A DNA stretch of 64,000 nucleotides from Thermococcus sp. 21S7 (GTDB lineage: Archaea; Methanobacteriota_B; Thermococci; Thermococcales; Thermococcaceae). Of this stretch, positions 8,350 through 16,720 are shown in pieces. The stretch spans positions 310,001 to 374,000 of the forward strand of contig NZ_SNUT01000001.1 of NCBI RefSeq assembly GCF_012027615.1, given 5' to 3'. The notes beneath the pieces were generated by a model that worked only from the letters and a program-made list of their open reading frames with translations, was not told the origin of the DNA and made no database searches. Position numbers and translations under genes: made by a program. The first letter of the stretch is position 1. Each line of letters begins with the position of its first letter.

Positions 8350-8738
8350 CACGATCCCTCCACGATGACGGTCGTTCCATTCACGTGAATGCTCTCGATA
8401 CGTGGGATCTCAGAAAGAATAACTCTTGAAATCCACAAAGTTCCATCATTTGAGATTGTGTAAAACGTGATCTCCGGGCGCAGTTTGGGGGATATGAAAC
8501 CACCAATGTTCACGACGTCTGACGTGACGTATACTTTTCCCTTTGCGTGTTCCTGGAATGTCTTGAAATCCACAACCAATTGCAATGTTGGCTCTTGCTG
8601 GAACTTGAAGTCATCGACAATGATAACCTCCTCTGCATGAGGAAGTTCAAACTTGTATGTGTGAGTTTTTGTATTCGTATCTAAGCATCCTGCAGCCAAC
8701 ACAACACCTATCACAACAAGAGCGAGGAATTTCTTCAT
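8349..8738 (-). CDS. Lipoprotein of the provirus
   Basis: 129 residues. The N-terminal signal MKKFLALVVIGVVLAAGC ends in a lipobox (AAGC at 15-18), predicting lipid anchoring on the outer face of the membrane. The mature part is a small beta-rich domain with no motif I recognise. Overlaps the integrase stop by four bases. A cell-surface protein expressed from an integrated virus could act in superinfection exclusion, but nothing in the sequence proves it. Confidence 0.75.
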   Translation of the reverse strand: MKKFLALVVIGVVLAAGCLDTNTKTHTYKFELPHAEEVIIVDDFKFQQEPTLQLVVDFKTFQEHAKGKVYVTSDVVNIGGFISPKLRPEITFYTISNDGTLWISRVILSEIPRIESIHVNGTTVIVEGS

Positions 8739-9616
8739 TCTCCCCCCTCCAGCACCTTTTTCAGCTCCTCCACAACGCGGGAATACGCCTCGTCGGCCTC
8801 ACCTTCAAGCTCCAAGTAATGCCTTTCAAGAACAGAGCGCTTGACACGGCTCTGGATGTAGTTTATCACATGGTCCTTGATGCCCTTTCTGGAGAGAAAC
8901 GTTGCGTGCCACTTCCTGATAGTCGAAGAATTCACTCTGCCGTACTTCAAGCGTTTTCTGATCGTCGCTTCCTTTATCTTCACTGGCCGTATCTCTTCAA
9001 CGAGCTCTACTGGCATGTAGATGAAGAGCGCTGCCTTGTTGCCGTGCCTTTCCATGAGGGCATATTTTGCCACGTTGGGATAATCGGGTAGGATTATCAG
9101 GCGTTCCGGCTCAAACTGCGTCAGCATCTTGTGGACTGTCCTCAATCTTGCTCCGCTGAACACGAGAATCTTGAAGAAAAGCTTAGTAACTTCGTCAGAA
9201 TGCTTCTTATGATACTCCCAAGCCTCAAGCAGCTCTTCGGTTGAAATCCTGACCTCGCTCTCCTTCGTGGGCTTGATCGGTATTGACTCTTTCAGCTCCT
9301 CGGCACGGATTGGGTCGATGATTTTCCTGCTCTTCAGGAACGTCACAAATTTCCTGAGGGCCTTGCAGAGGTGGCGTTTGTAATTTTCTTTGGTGAGGGC
9401 CTTCTCAAGTTCCTCGACCGAATGTGGGCTGTATTTGTCAAAGAACTTCTTCAGAGCTCTGGTGTATTCTGCGGCCGTTTCTTCTGAAAGTTCTCCAGCC
9501 TTTACTCGCCCTGAGAGCCATTCTAAGAACTGCTCTTCAAGCGAGACCCACAATCCTGCGAAATCTTCCGCCTTCCAAGCCGGTGACCCGGGTTCAAATC
9601 CCGGCCACCGCACCAT
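8735..9616 (-). CDS. SSV-type tyrosine integrase, C-terminal form created at the attachment site
   Basis: About 293 residues from ATG 9616; a TTG at 9628 is also in frame. It catalyses site-specific recombination between element and tRNA gene. The first 15 residues (MVRWPGFEPGSPAW) are the antisense reading of a tRNA 3' half, as in SSV-type integrases whose attP lies inside int. A SAM-like core-binding helical region is followed by the catalytic domain with Arg in GARLRTV (about 155), a KW-H box (about 235) and the nucleophile Tyr in ERHYLEL (about 267). In this class integration splits the gene; the bases upstream of the core here are chromosomal, so this is probably int(C), with int(N) at the left end outside the window. 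Confidence 0.85.
   Translation of the reverse strand: MVRWPGFEPGSPAWKAEDFAGLWVSLEEQFLEWLSGRVKAGELSEETAAEYTRALKKFFDKYSPHSVEELEKALTKENYKRHLCKALRKFVTFLKSRKIIDPIRAEELKESIPIKPTKESEVRISTEELLEAWEYHKKHSDEVTKLFFKILVFSGARLRTVHKMLTQFEPERLIILPDYPNVAKYALMERHGNKAALFIYMPVELVEEIRPVKIKEATIRKRLKYGRVNSSTIRKWHATFLSRKGIKDHVINYIQSRVKRSVLERHYLELEGEADEAYSRVVEELKKVLEGGE
9571..9615 (+). pseudogene. 3' half of tRNA-Gly(UCC): right attachment site (attR) of the provirus
   Basis: The sequence from the anticodon loop (CTTCCAA, anticodon TCC) through the anticodon 3' strand (GCCGG), the T arm (CCGGG TTCAAAT CCCGG) and the acceptor 3' strand CCACCGC plus CCA is a tRNA 3' half. The matching 5' half (expected GCGGTGG start) is absent; instead integrase coding sequence lies to the left. 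It is therefore the duplicated core of about 45 bp. An intact tRNA-Gly gene is expected at the left end of the element. Confidence 0.88.
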
Positions 9617-10360
9617 AACGGAAGACAAGGGGGCTCCGCCTCCTTATCTCTCTGTACTCTCAAACCCCCGGAGTGGGGCTTCGCCCCACGTTAAGAAACT
9701 TTGCTGGGCAAAGTTTCATCAAAGCCGGCATGCCTCTTGAATGGCTTGTTCTCAGGAGGGTTTACTTCCAAACCTGCCAGTTTTGAATGTGTTTTCCTCC
9801 CGTTAGCGCCCTTCGGGCGCTGTTTAAAACTAAACACTTTCCTCCACACGCCATCATGAGCGTAAACCCTGAATCCATTGACTGTTTGATAACGCATGCA
9901 ACTTTCCTTTTGCCCTTTTGGACAGTTAAAGCATTTTGGTCAAGCTTTGCGCAAGCAAAGCTTGCTGGGGGGCTAACGCCCCCACGCCCCCAGAAATTTT
10001 CTTATGCAAAGTTTCATCAAAAGTTGGTAGCTCCTTTTGAAAGGCTAATTTTCGAGTGATTTTCTTCGTTACTGGACAAGTTTAATTGTGAGAACTTTTC
10101 AATTGCTCCCCTGGTGAGGGTTTAACTTTGAAAATCGACGCCCGGAGGGCGTCAGAGAAGAGTAAACCATGTTCAATGGTTTCTTCGAAGTGTTCTCGCT
10201 TGAAAATGGGCACTTGGGGAATAAAATCTGTTACAGGAGCGTTCTATGTGATGAGCTACCAACTTTTGGCCAAGCTTTACTCAAAGCTTGCTCTGTACTC
10301 CCAAACCCCCGGAGTAGGGCTACACCCCACGTTAGGAAACTTTGCTGGGCAAAAGGTTGC
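9617..10360. repeat. Gene-free block of degenerate intergenic repeats
   Basis: No convincing gene. The block holds several diverged copies of the same units. A unit of about 64 bp, starting CTCTGTACTC and containing CCCCCGGAGT and AACTTTGCTGGGCAAA, lies at about 9652-9715 and again at 10289-10352. A TTTTGG(T/C)CAAGCTTT...AAAGCTTGCT unit lies at about 9931-9968 and 10264-10293. CAAAGTTTCATCAAA occurs at about 9709 and 10008. CAAAAGTTGGTAGCTC (about 10018) is inverted at about 10256-10271. GC hairpins (GCGCCCTTCGGGCGC at about 9806) are interspersed. Short frames inside it look like translations of repeat units. Confidence 0.75.
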
Positions 10361-10690
10361 CTATGGCATTTTGAGCTCAATTCTTACGTCTTCGTCCATC
10401 AGGACGAAGAGGATCAGCGCCGAGAGGAGGGTCAGCGTTGCCGCCGGAAGGGACAGTCCCACCATCACCCAGAGGAGTCCGAAGAGCAGGTCCAGGAGGG
10501 CTATGTACGCCGAGAGGTCCACGATTGTCTCGTGTCCCACCCAGATTCCGTAGGCGAAGAGCAGGTGCACGCTCCCGATGATGATATAGCCGAAAAACGT
10601 GTACCTTTCCCCGAAACTTATTGCGGCTATGCCGTAGAAGAAAATCGCAAGGAGGATAAAGAAAGAGACGACGAGGGGCTTAGGCTGCAT
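10361..10690 (-). CDS. Small multi-pass membrane protein
   Basis: 109 residues with four hydrophobic helices (about 7-27, 32-50, 58-79, 83-100) and a short charged C-terminus. Starts 11 bases inside the end of the MFS transporter gene, so it is probably cotranscribed and may assist or modulate that transporter. No characterised family is recognised. Confidence 0.75.
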   Translation of the reverse strand: MQPKPLVVSFFILLAIFFYGIAAISFGERYTFFGYIIIGSVHLLFAYGIWVGHETIVDLSAYIALLDLLFGLLWVMVGLSLPAATLTLLSALILFVLMDEDVRIELKMP

Positions 10691-11882
10691 CGCCGAGCTC
10701 CTCCACGGGAAGCTTCATCCTCGCAGAGGCAAGTAGCAGAAGGACTCCAAGGATTGCCATGCTGAGGTATATCAGCATCCCCGTAGTCACGCCGTGGACG
10801 AGGACGAACATTACGTTGGGGGCCACTGCGTTGGCGGAGTTGGAGATGAGGCCGAGGGCGAAGCTGGCCTCAGGGAACACCTTCTTCGGGTACGTTGCCG
10901 GTGCCGTCGTCCAGAAGGCAGGTCCGGTTCCCTGGACTATTCCCGTAATCGCGATGCCGAGCAGGGCGAGGGTGTAATCGTTCGCAGAGATTGCCTTCCA
11001 GACGATGAAGATTCCCGCGAAGGTAACCACGTAGGAGAGAGTCATGACGCTCACTATGGCCTTGAAGAGACCGCGGTTGCTGGTGTTCCTAACGGAAAGG
11101 CGATAGCCCAGGTAGCCCATTATTATGGACCAGAGTGCCATTGAAACCTCAAGCGTCATAACAAGGTTCGCAACCTGTGCGTCGCTGAATTTGACGTTGT
11201 GGAGCGTAAAGGAGCCGAGGGTAAAGATTATCCAGAGCGCTGGGAAGAACGTAAAGCCGAAGACCCAGGTAAAGGGCATCTTCCAGACGTTTGAGCCTGA
11301 GGAGTGCTTCTCCTTTGGAATCTCGAAGTCCTCAATGAGGAACCACCAGAGGGCGAGCATCGCGTACATAACAACAGCCGAGACGAGGAACGCGACCCTG
11401 ACGGCCCCCCAGTCGGAGTAGCTGTGGGAGGCCCACTTGGCGAGGTTTATGCCGTAGATTCCACCCCAGAATATGCCCGAGAGTATTATGCCCTTGGCGA
11501 AGGGTCTCTCCGCAACGAAGAGCCTTCCGATCTGGTTGCTGAAGACAGCTATGAGTGCGACTATGAAACCCTGGAAGAAGCGGAGCGCAACAACTCCCCA
11601 CCAGCTCGGCATGAAGGGGATCAGGAACTGTGGTACGGCTGCAAAGCTGACTATCAATGCGACACTCCTCTTGAAGGAACCCTTGAACAGGCTCGTTCCA
11701 CCGAGGAGGAACGCCACGAAGAGACCAACGACGTAGGCCGTCTGCTGGTAGCCCATCATTGCTTCCGTAATGCCGTAGTGCGCCAGGACAACGTCCTTAA
11801 ACTTCTCCAGCATGTGCATTGTTCCAAAGCCCGAGGCCACAAGGAGTGTGTTAATCAATACCGTTGACCATCTTTTGTCCAT
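10680..11882 (-). CDS. MFS-type transporter
   Basis: About 400 residues with some 11-12 hydrophobic helices in two halves, the usual MFS size and layout. A basic loop after helix 2 (LFKGSFKRS) resembles the loop 2-3 motif, and helices are rich in Gly. ATG 11882 is chosen because GAGGTGATTGCA precedes it. The substrate is not readable from sequence: no drug-efflux or sugar-porter signature stands out. Lies directly downstream of a GDT1-like gene on the same strand. Confidence 0.82.
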   Translation of the reverse strand: MDKRWSTVLINTLLVASGFGTMHMLEKFKDVVLAHYGITEAMMGYQQTAYVVGLFVAFLLGGTSLFKGSFKRSVALIVSFAAVPQFLIPFMPSWWGVVALRFFQGFIVALIAVFSNQIGRLFVAERPFAKGIILSGIFWGGIYGINLAKWASHSYSDWGAVRVAFLVSAVVMYAMLALWWFLIEDFEIPKEKHSSGSNVWKMPFTWVFGFTFFPALWIIFTLGSFTLHNVKFSDAQVANLVMTLEVSMALWSIIMGYLGYRLSVRNTSNRGLFKAIVSVMTLSYVVTFAGIFIVWKAISANDYTLALLGIAITGIVQGTGPAFWTTAPATYPKKVFPEASFALGLISNSANAVAPNVMFVLVHGVTTGMLIYLSMAILGVLLLLASARMKLPVEELGDAA

Positions 11883-11892
11883 TGCAATCACC

Positions 11893-12156
11893 TCACAGTT
11901 TTCCCATCAGCATAAGAACACCGAAGACTATGAAGAGAACGCCCGCACCCCTGTGGATCATTTCCATCGGCAGTAGGTGGCCGAGTTCGTCACCAAGGAG
12001 CGCACCGATGAGGTTAACAGCCGCTAGGCCCAGGATGGCTCCAAGGAATGCGGTTTTCCAGCCGTACTTGGCGGCAAACGCCATGGTTGCGAGCTGGGTC
12101 TTATCCCCAAGCTCGGCTAGAAAAATGGCGAAAAAGATGGCCAGAACGCCGTCCAT
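11893..12156 (-). CDS. GDT1/TMEM165 (UPF0016) family membrane protein, single-repeat form
   Basis: 87 residues. It carries the family signature E-L-G-D-K-T (residues 15-20, in FLAELGDKTQLATMAFA) and three membrane helices. Eukaryotic and many bacterial members carry two such repeats and transport Mn2+/Ca2+ against protons; archaeal members are often single-repeat and must pair. A role as a divalent-cation exchanger is family knowledge. It sits between the aminotransferase and the MFS gene. Confidence 0.85.
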   Translation of the reverse strand: MDGVLAIFFAIFLAELGDKTQLATMAFAAKYGWKTAFLGAILGLAAVNLIGALLGDELGHLLPMEMIHRGAGVLFIVFGVLMLMGKL

Positions 12157-12168
12157 CCCCTTCCCCCG

Positions 12169-13347
12169 CTAGAGCTTTGAAAGTGCCTCGTTCATTCTTT
12201 CCATGGCCTCGACGAGCTGGCTCTTCTTGGTCGCGTAGCTTATCCTTATCCAGCCCTCACCGGCCTTTCCAAAGGCCGTTCCAGGAATGACGACGACGCG
12301 CGCGTTCTCAAGGAGCCAGTCGGCGAAGTCTTCGCTGCTCATGTCCAGGCTCGGGTCTATCTTTGCCCAGATGTAGAACGCTCCCTTCGGCTTGAACGGG
12401 GTGATGTACGGCATCCTGTGGAGGTGTTTGAGCACGAGCTTCCTCCTCTCCGAGTAGGTCTCGCGCATGGCGCTGACGGCCTCCCAGCTGCGCTTGTCGC
12501 GGAGGGCGGTGATTCCCGCTATCTGAATGAAAGAGGTGACGTTGCCGATGACGTAGGCGTGCAGCTTTATCATGTCCCGTATGACCTGTGTTGGGGCTAT
12601 GGTAAAGCCGAGACGCCAGCCGGTCATGGCGAAGGTCTTGGAGAAGCTGTTCGCCAGAATCGTGTTGTCCGGGGCGTACTTTATCATCGGGTAGTGCTTC
12701 GCCCCCTCGTAAAGGAAGTGCTCGTATGGCTCGTCACTCAGGATGTAGAGGTTGTAGTCCTCGGCTATGTCTGCAATCGCTTTAACCGTCTTCTTCTTGA
12801 GAATCGCGCCCGTGGGGTTGTTGGGATAGTTGAGAACCAGCATCCTGGTGCGCTTGGTTATCGCCTCAACGAGCTCATCCGGGTCAATCTGAAACTCGTT
12901 CTCCTCCCGGAGGGGTATCCTGATTATGCCCGCCTCGGCTATCTTCGCATCCTCGACGTAGCACACGAAGGCCGGGTCGGGGATTATAACGTCATCGTCC
13001 CCTTCAAGGAGGGTTTGGAAGGCCAGATAGGTTGCCTCGTAGGCGCCGGCGGTCACTATTATATCATTTGGAGAGACGTCAACCTTGTAGTGGGTCTTGT
13101 AGTACTCCGCTATGGCCTCACGGAACTCAGGAATACCCGCGTTGGGCGTGTAGTGAGTGTAACCCTCATCTATGGCCCTCTTGGCGGCCTCCTTGATGAC
13201 GTTGGGGGTATCGAAGTCGGGTTCGCCTATGCCGAGGGAAATAACGTCCTCCATCTTCTTAGCCTTCTCAAAAAGCTCCCTGATTTTCGAGCGCTGGATG
13301 AGGTTTATTCTGCCAGCAAGGAAATACTTGCGCTTTTTATACTTCAT
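12169..13347 (-). CDS. Class I/II pyridoxal-phosphate aminotransferase
   Basis: 392 residues from ATG 13347 (GAGGTGATGCTC upstream). Fold type I enzyme: N-terminal substrate segment SLGIGEPDFDTP, the NYPNNPTGA motif (Asn contacts PLP), SDEPYEHF (Asp/Tyr to PLP) and the PLP lysine in SFSKTFAMTGWRLG; the C-terminal substrate-carboxylate Arg lies in GWIRISYA. Closest in style to archaeal aspartate or aromatic aminotransferases; exact amino-donor specificity cannot be set by eye. Runs in the same direction as the GDT1-like gene with a 12-base gap, so an operon is likely. Confidence 0.9.
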   Translation of the reverse strand: MKYKKRKYFLAGRINLIQRSKIRELFEKAKKMEDVISLGIGEPDFDTPNVIKEAAKRAIDEGYTHYTPNAGIPEFREAIAEYYKTHYKVDVSPNDIIVTAGAYEATYLAFQTLLEGDDDVIIPDPAFVCYVEDAKIAEAGIIRIPLREENEFQIDPDELVEAITKRTRMLVLNYPNNPTGAILKKKTVKAIADIAEDYNLYILSDEPYEHFLYEGAKHYPMIKYAPDNTILANSFSKTFAMTGWRLGFTIAPTQVIRDMIKLHAYVIGNVTSFIQIAGITALRDKRSWEAVSAMRETYSERRKLVLKHLHRMPYITPFKPKGAFYIWAKIDPSLDMSSEDFADWLLENARVVVIPGTAFGKAGEGWIRISYATKKSQLVEAMERMNEALSKL

Positions 13348-13431
13348 GAGCATCACCTCAGGCACTTCGAAAATGAGGGAGGGATTTTATAAACCTATCC
13401 TCCTAGGGGTACAGAATTGGGTACCTGCTGT

Positions 13432-13839
13432 CTATAAAACTTCAGCGAGTGCAGCTTTTTCAAAAAAAGTTTTCACTTTTTCCCGGTCGCAGCCGGTGAG
13501 CGGGAGCTCGTTCAGTCCAAAGTCGCGCAGAACCTCCAACGCTCTCTCCCGCGTTCCAAAGACCACCAGATAGTTCTCACCATCTTTTATGCCGTTTTGG
13601 GCTATGGCGTCTTTTATCTGAAGCGTTCCGGCCAGGCGGATCAGCAGCTCCCCCCCAAGGGTTCTCGCGTGGTTCGTTCCTCTCTCAAACGACCTGAGCG
13701 CCAGCAGAGCCGCGAACGCCACGGCCTCCCAGCACTCGGCGCTGACTATCTGAACGTCCCCCCCAAGCTTTGGGATAATCTTTCCGGCGTTCTCCACGTA
13801 CACCCTCGTGATGTGAAGCTTTTCGGTTATTCCCCTCAT
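13432..13839 (-). CDS. cgi121: KEOPS complex subunit Cgi121
   Basis: 135 residues. Cgi121 (TPRKB in humans) binds the Bud32 kinase in KEOPS, which makes the universal t6A modification at position 37 of ANN-decoding tRNAs, and it recruits the tRNA 3' CCA end. Typical features are the central DVQIVSAEC strand, the helical stretch AVAFAALLALRSFERGTN with the conserved N-x-A-R-T-L-G-GE, and the LLIRLAGTLQI-DAI segment. Usual family length. A minus-strand TATA (GGGTTTTAAC, near 13,875) precedes it. Confidence 0.88.
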   Translation of the reverse strand: MRGITEKLHITRVYVENAGKIIPKLGGDVQIVSAECWEAVAFAALLALRSFERGTNHARTLGGELLIRLAGTLQIKDAIAQNGIKDGENYLVVFGTRERALEVLRDFGLNELPLTGCDREKVKTFFEKAALAEVL

Positions 13840-14048
13840 CGAATTCCCCAGAATCTGATGAAATACTCGGTGTTAAAACCCTTTCTCATCCCCAATCCCC
13901 GCTGATTTAAAATATTTTTTGTCTTTTTGAATTTTTTCAAAAATTTTTTGAGATTGATAATATCACAATATTATCATCCATCCGCAAAGTATTTAACTAA
14001 TTAAATCACTAGTTATTTCAGCGGCTTACTGAACTGGGTGGTGCAGGG

Positions 14049-14240
14049 ATGGGCAAAATGCGTATCATCAGCGTACAGCTCCCCCAGGGCCTGATTAACG
14101 CCATGGACCAGCTGGTTAGAAAGGGCGTTTATCCCAACAGGAGCGAAATCATCAGGGAAGCTATTCGCGAGCTTTTGAAGAAGGAACTGTACCAACTTGA
14201 GGTTGAGGAGCGCTCAATGCCTGACTACATTATGAAGTGA
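14049..14240 (+). CDS. Ribbon-helix-helix (CopG-type) DNA-binding protein upstream of ftsZ
   Basis: 63 residues, the size of a minimal RHH repressor. An N-terminal strand KMRIISVQLPQGL is followed by helix 1 (INAMDQLVRKG), the NRSEIIREAIRELL second helix typical of CopG/NikR N-domains and a short tail. It lies 66 bases ahead of the FtsZ-like gene in the same direction. Boxes of sequence TAAAATCAGC flank it and recur after the parA-rhh pair, so it may control or organise this locus; that link is inferred. The AT-rich leader 13,910-14,030 is its likely promoter region. Confidence 0.85.
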   Translation: MGKMRIISVQLPQGLINAMDQLVRKGVYPNRSEIIREAIRELLKKELYQLEVEERSMPDYIMK

Positions 14241-14250
14241 AATAAGCCGC

Positions 14251-14270
14251 TAAAATCAGCCGTCAAATCA
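14251..14270 (+). repeat. TAAAATCAGC box with AAATCA extension (ftsZ side)
   Basis: TAAAATCAGCCGTCAAATCA at 14251-14270, between the RHH gene and ftsZ. The same pattern with two changes appears at 16750-16769. A weaker relative, TTATTTCAGCGG, lies at 14013-14024 ahead of the RHH gene. Possible binding site for one of the two RHH proteins. Confidence 0.6.
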
Positions 14271-14306
14271 TGCTGTAAGAGTCAGATGATTGAGGGGGTT
14301 GGGGCG

Positions 14307-15557
14307 ATGGTATTTAAACTCCTGGAACAAGCCGGAATAAAGCTCGACTTAGATGACAAGCCCAAAAAGGCAGAGTTTGGAGATTTCTCCGATGAGAACC
14401 TCGAAGATCTTATAAAGATTGTTATCGTTGGCGTTGGTGGTTCCGGAAACAACACGATAACCAGACTCTACGAGCTTGGCGTCCAGGGCGCGGAGCTCAT
14501 AGCCATGAACACCGACGCCCAGCACCTTGCCAGGACAAAAGCCCACAGAAAGCTTCTCCTCGGAAAGGAGATAACTCACGGAAAGGGATCAGGAGGCAAC
14601 CCGGAGGTGGGTTATCGGGCCGCCGAGGCGAGCGCCCACGAGATTGCCGAAACCATCGGTGACGCTGATCTCGTGTTCATAACCGCCGGTATGGGCAACG
14701 GCACCGGTACGGGCGCTGCCCCTGTTGTCGCCAAGGTTGTAAAGGAGCGTGCCAGGCACAACGGCCGCTTTAGGGAGCCACTCGTCGTCAGTGTTGTAAC
14801 GTACCCGTTCAAGAACGAGGGCAAGATACGGCTTGAGAAGGCCAAGGCCGGAATAAAGGCCCTCATGTACTACTCGGACACTGTCATCATCATCGAGAAC
14901 GACAAGCTCCTCAAGCTCGTTCCGAAGCTCCCAATAAACGCGGCCTTCCGCTTCGCCGACGAGATAATAGCCAGGATGGTCAAGGGTATCACAGAGACCA
15001 TAAAGCTCCCGTCCATGGTTAACATCGACTTCGCCGACGTTTACAGCGTCATGCACAACGGGGGTGCGGCCCTGATAGGGATCGGCGAGAGTGACTCCAG
15101 CAACAGGGCGGTCGATGCCGTCAAGAACGCCCTTGAGAACAAGATGCTTGAGGTTGAGTACGGCAGCGGCGACAGGGCGCTGGTTCACTTCACCGTCGGA
15201 CCGGACGTAAGCCTCGGCGAGATAAACGACGCCATGAACATCGTTTACGAGAAGCTAGGCGAGAAGAGTGAAATCAAGTGGGGAGCCAGGATAGACGATG
15301 ACATGGGTAAAGTCGTCCGTGCGATGGTCATCATGACCGGCGTTAAAAGCCCGCACATCCTGGGCGGGGAGCACGCCCTCCGCGTTGGTTCATCCTTCAA
15401 GGAGAACATCATAACACCAGAACCTATCAAGCCATTCAAGTCCGAAGACAACGGCTTTGACAGAATATTCAACACAATCTCCAAGCCCAGGAAGGCCGAG
15501 AAAGAACTCCCAACCTATGCCAAGAGGGTTCTTGAGGACTTCATCGACATCACCTGA
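14307..15557 (+). CDS. ftsZ: FtsZ-family cell-division GTPase
   Basis: 416 residues from ATG 14307 (upstream GAGGGGG); longer in-frame starts lack a ribosome binding site. The N-terminal nucleotide-binding half has GVGGSGNN (about 43-50), NTDAQ, and the tubulin signature as [12 protein letters not shown] (about 128-139). The T7 synergy loop reads [10 protein letters not shown], keeping the Asn and the catalytic Asp. FtsZ polymerises with GTP at mid-cell. Thermococcales carry more than one ftsZ paralogue; the GNGTGTG form and the absence of a clear C-terminal tail peptide leave the paralogue class open. Forms a group with parA-like and RHH genes. Confidence 0.92.
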   Translation: MVFKLLEQAGIKLDLDDKPKKAEFGDFSDENLEDLIKIVIVGVGGSGNNTITRLYELGVQGAELIAMNTDAQHLARTKAHRKLLLGKEITHGKGSGGNPEVGYRAAEASAHEIAETIGDADLVFITAGMGNGTGTGAAPVVAKVVKERARHNGRFREPLVVSVVTYPFKNEGKIRLEKAKAGIKALMYYSDTVIIIENDKLLKLVPKLPINAAFRFADEIIARMVKGITETIKLPSMVNIDFADVYSVMHNGGAALIGIGESDSSNRAVDAVKNALENKMLEVEYGSGDRALVHFTVGPDVSLGEINDAMNIVYEKLGEKSEIKWGARIDDDMGKVVRAMVIMTGVKSPHILGGEHALRVGSSFKENIITPEPIKPFKSEDNGFDRIFNTISKPRKAEKELPTYAKRVLEDFIDIT

Positions 15558-15587
15558 CCCTTTCTCTACCTTTGGCAGGTGATTCCA

Positions 15588-16358
15588 GTGGCCGTCGTGA
15601 TCAGCATAGCCAATCAGAAGGGCGGGGTTGGGAAGACCACTCTGACCATGAACCTCGGCCATGCGCTCGCCGCCATGGGCAAGAGGGTTCTTCTCGTTGA
15701 CATAGACCCGCAGTTCAACCTCACCTTTGGACTTATAGGCATGGATGTCCTCCAGTACGGGGAAAGCAACGTGGGGACGCTGATGACCAGGGAGAGCGAG
15801 GTGGAGGACACCATCGTCGAGGTGAGGAGGAACCTCCATCTTATTCCAAGTCATCTGAACCTCTCCGCCAGGGAGATAGAGATTATCAACGCATACAACC
15901 GCGAGAGGCGCCTGGAGAAGGCCTTGACACCCATATTGCCCGATTACGACTACGTTCTCATAGACAACCCGCCCAGCATGGGAATCTTCCTCGTCAACTC
16001 GCTCACCGCTTCTGACTACGTCCTCATTCCGCTCGAACTCAGCTACTTCGGCGTCATAGGCATGCAGCTCATGTTCAACCTCATGCGCATGATCCGCGAG
16101 GAGACCAACGAGAACCTGAAGCTACTCGGGCTGGTTCCCAACAAGTTCACCCGCCAGACGAAGGTTCCGAAGATGCGCCTCAGGGAGCTCAGGGCGACCT
16201 ATCCGGACGCCCCGATACTGACGACGATTCCGAAGGCGATAGCCCTTGAGAAGGCCCAGAGCCAGGGAATGAGCATATTTGAATTCGACGGAGATGGTAG
16301 AGCCTCCAAGGCCCTTCTAAAACTCGCGAGAGAGGTGGTCGAAATTGTCGAAGGATAA
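15588..16358 (+). CDS. ParA/Soj/MinD-type ATPase
   Basis: 256 residues from GTG 15588, with AGGTGAT upstream. Deviant Walker A QKGGVGKTT (about 10-18) with both signature lysines, Walker A' LLVDIDPQFN (about 37-46), and Walker B YVLIDNPPSMG (about 124-134). These features place it with plasmid/chromosome partition ParA (Soj) proteins, which bind DNA non-specifically and move a ParB-bound site. It begins 30 bases after ftsZ and overlaps by 14 bases a gene for a basic RHH protein, the usual layout of a ParA plus RHH-type ParB pair. Confidence 0.9.
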   Translation: MAVVISIANQKGGVGKTTLTMNLGHALAAMGKRVLLVDIDPQFNLTFGLIGMDVLQYGESNVGTLMTRESEVEDTIVEVRRNLHLIPSHLNLSAREIEIINAYNRERRLEKALTPILPDYDYVLIDNPPSMGIFLVNSLTASDYVLIPLELSYFGVIGMQLMFNLMRMIREETNENLKLLGLVPNKFTRQTKVPKMRLRELRATYPDAPILTTIPKAIALEKAQSQGMSIFEFDGDGRASKALLKLAREVVEIVEG

Positions 16359-16680
16359 AATTCCCAAGCTTTTTGACGGCTCCGTTAACGAGCTCACCCG
16401 ACCGTCCAGGCCCAAAAAGGACAGGAAGGCCAAGTCCAAGGACATGAAGAAGGAGAAAAAGCAGAAGACCCTTTACATAAGCCTCGATATGAACAAAAAA
16501 CTCATCGAACTCTACGGCGAGGAAGGCAGAAGACAGAGCACCATCGTTGAGGACGCGGTCAACCTCTACTACTACCTGAAGCTCGCCCTCGGTGAGAAGA
16601 AGTTCGACGAGCTGATGAGTGCGGTGAAAAGGGAAGACCCGGAGTTCCTGCGGGAGTACATGGGGAGATTCAAGCTCTGA
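16345..16680 (+). CDS. Basic RHH protein, likely ParB-like partner of the ParA
   Basis: 111 residues from TTG 16345, chosen because AGGTGG lies eight bases upstream. The N-terminal 40 residues are Lys-rich and probably disordered (PKKDRKAKSKDMKKEKKQK). Then an RHH-like core: strand TLYISLDMNKKL, helix with IELYGEEG, and RRQSTIVEDAVNLYYYL. In RHH-type partition systems the small basic protein binds the centromere and stimulates the ATPase through a flexible basic N-terminus, which fits. The TAAAATCAGC boxes just downstream (16,721 and 16,750) are candidate targets. Confidence 0.8.
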   Translation: MSKDKIPKLFDGSVNELTRPSRPKKDRKAKSKDMKKEKKQKTLYISLDMNKKLIELYGEEGRRQSTIVEDAVNLYYYLKLALGEKKFDELMSAVKREDPEFLREYMGRFKL

Positions 16681-16720
16681 TGTTAATCCAGACGCTCAAC
16701 TCACCGTTTGAATCATAAGC

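Noticed and set aside
9541-9615. Complete tRNA-Gly gene at the integrase end
   Set aside because: No 5' acceptor strand, D arm or matching 5' anticodon strand is present; the left part is integrase coding sequence.
9691-10059. Short frames in both strands in the repeat block (68 and 90 residues)
   Set aside because: They run across diverged repeat units, lack ribosome binding sites, and their peptides simply translate the repeats; no sign of a real gene.
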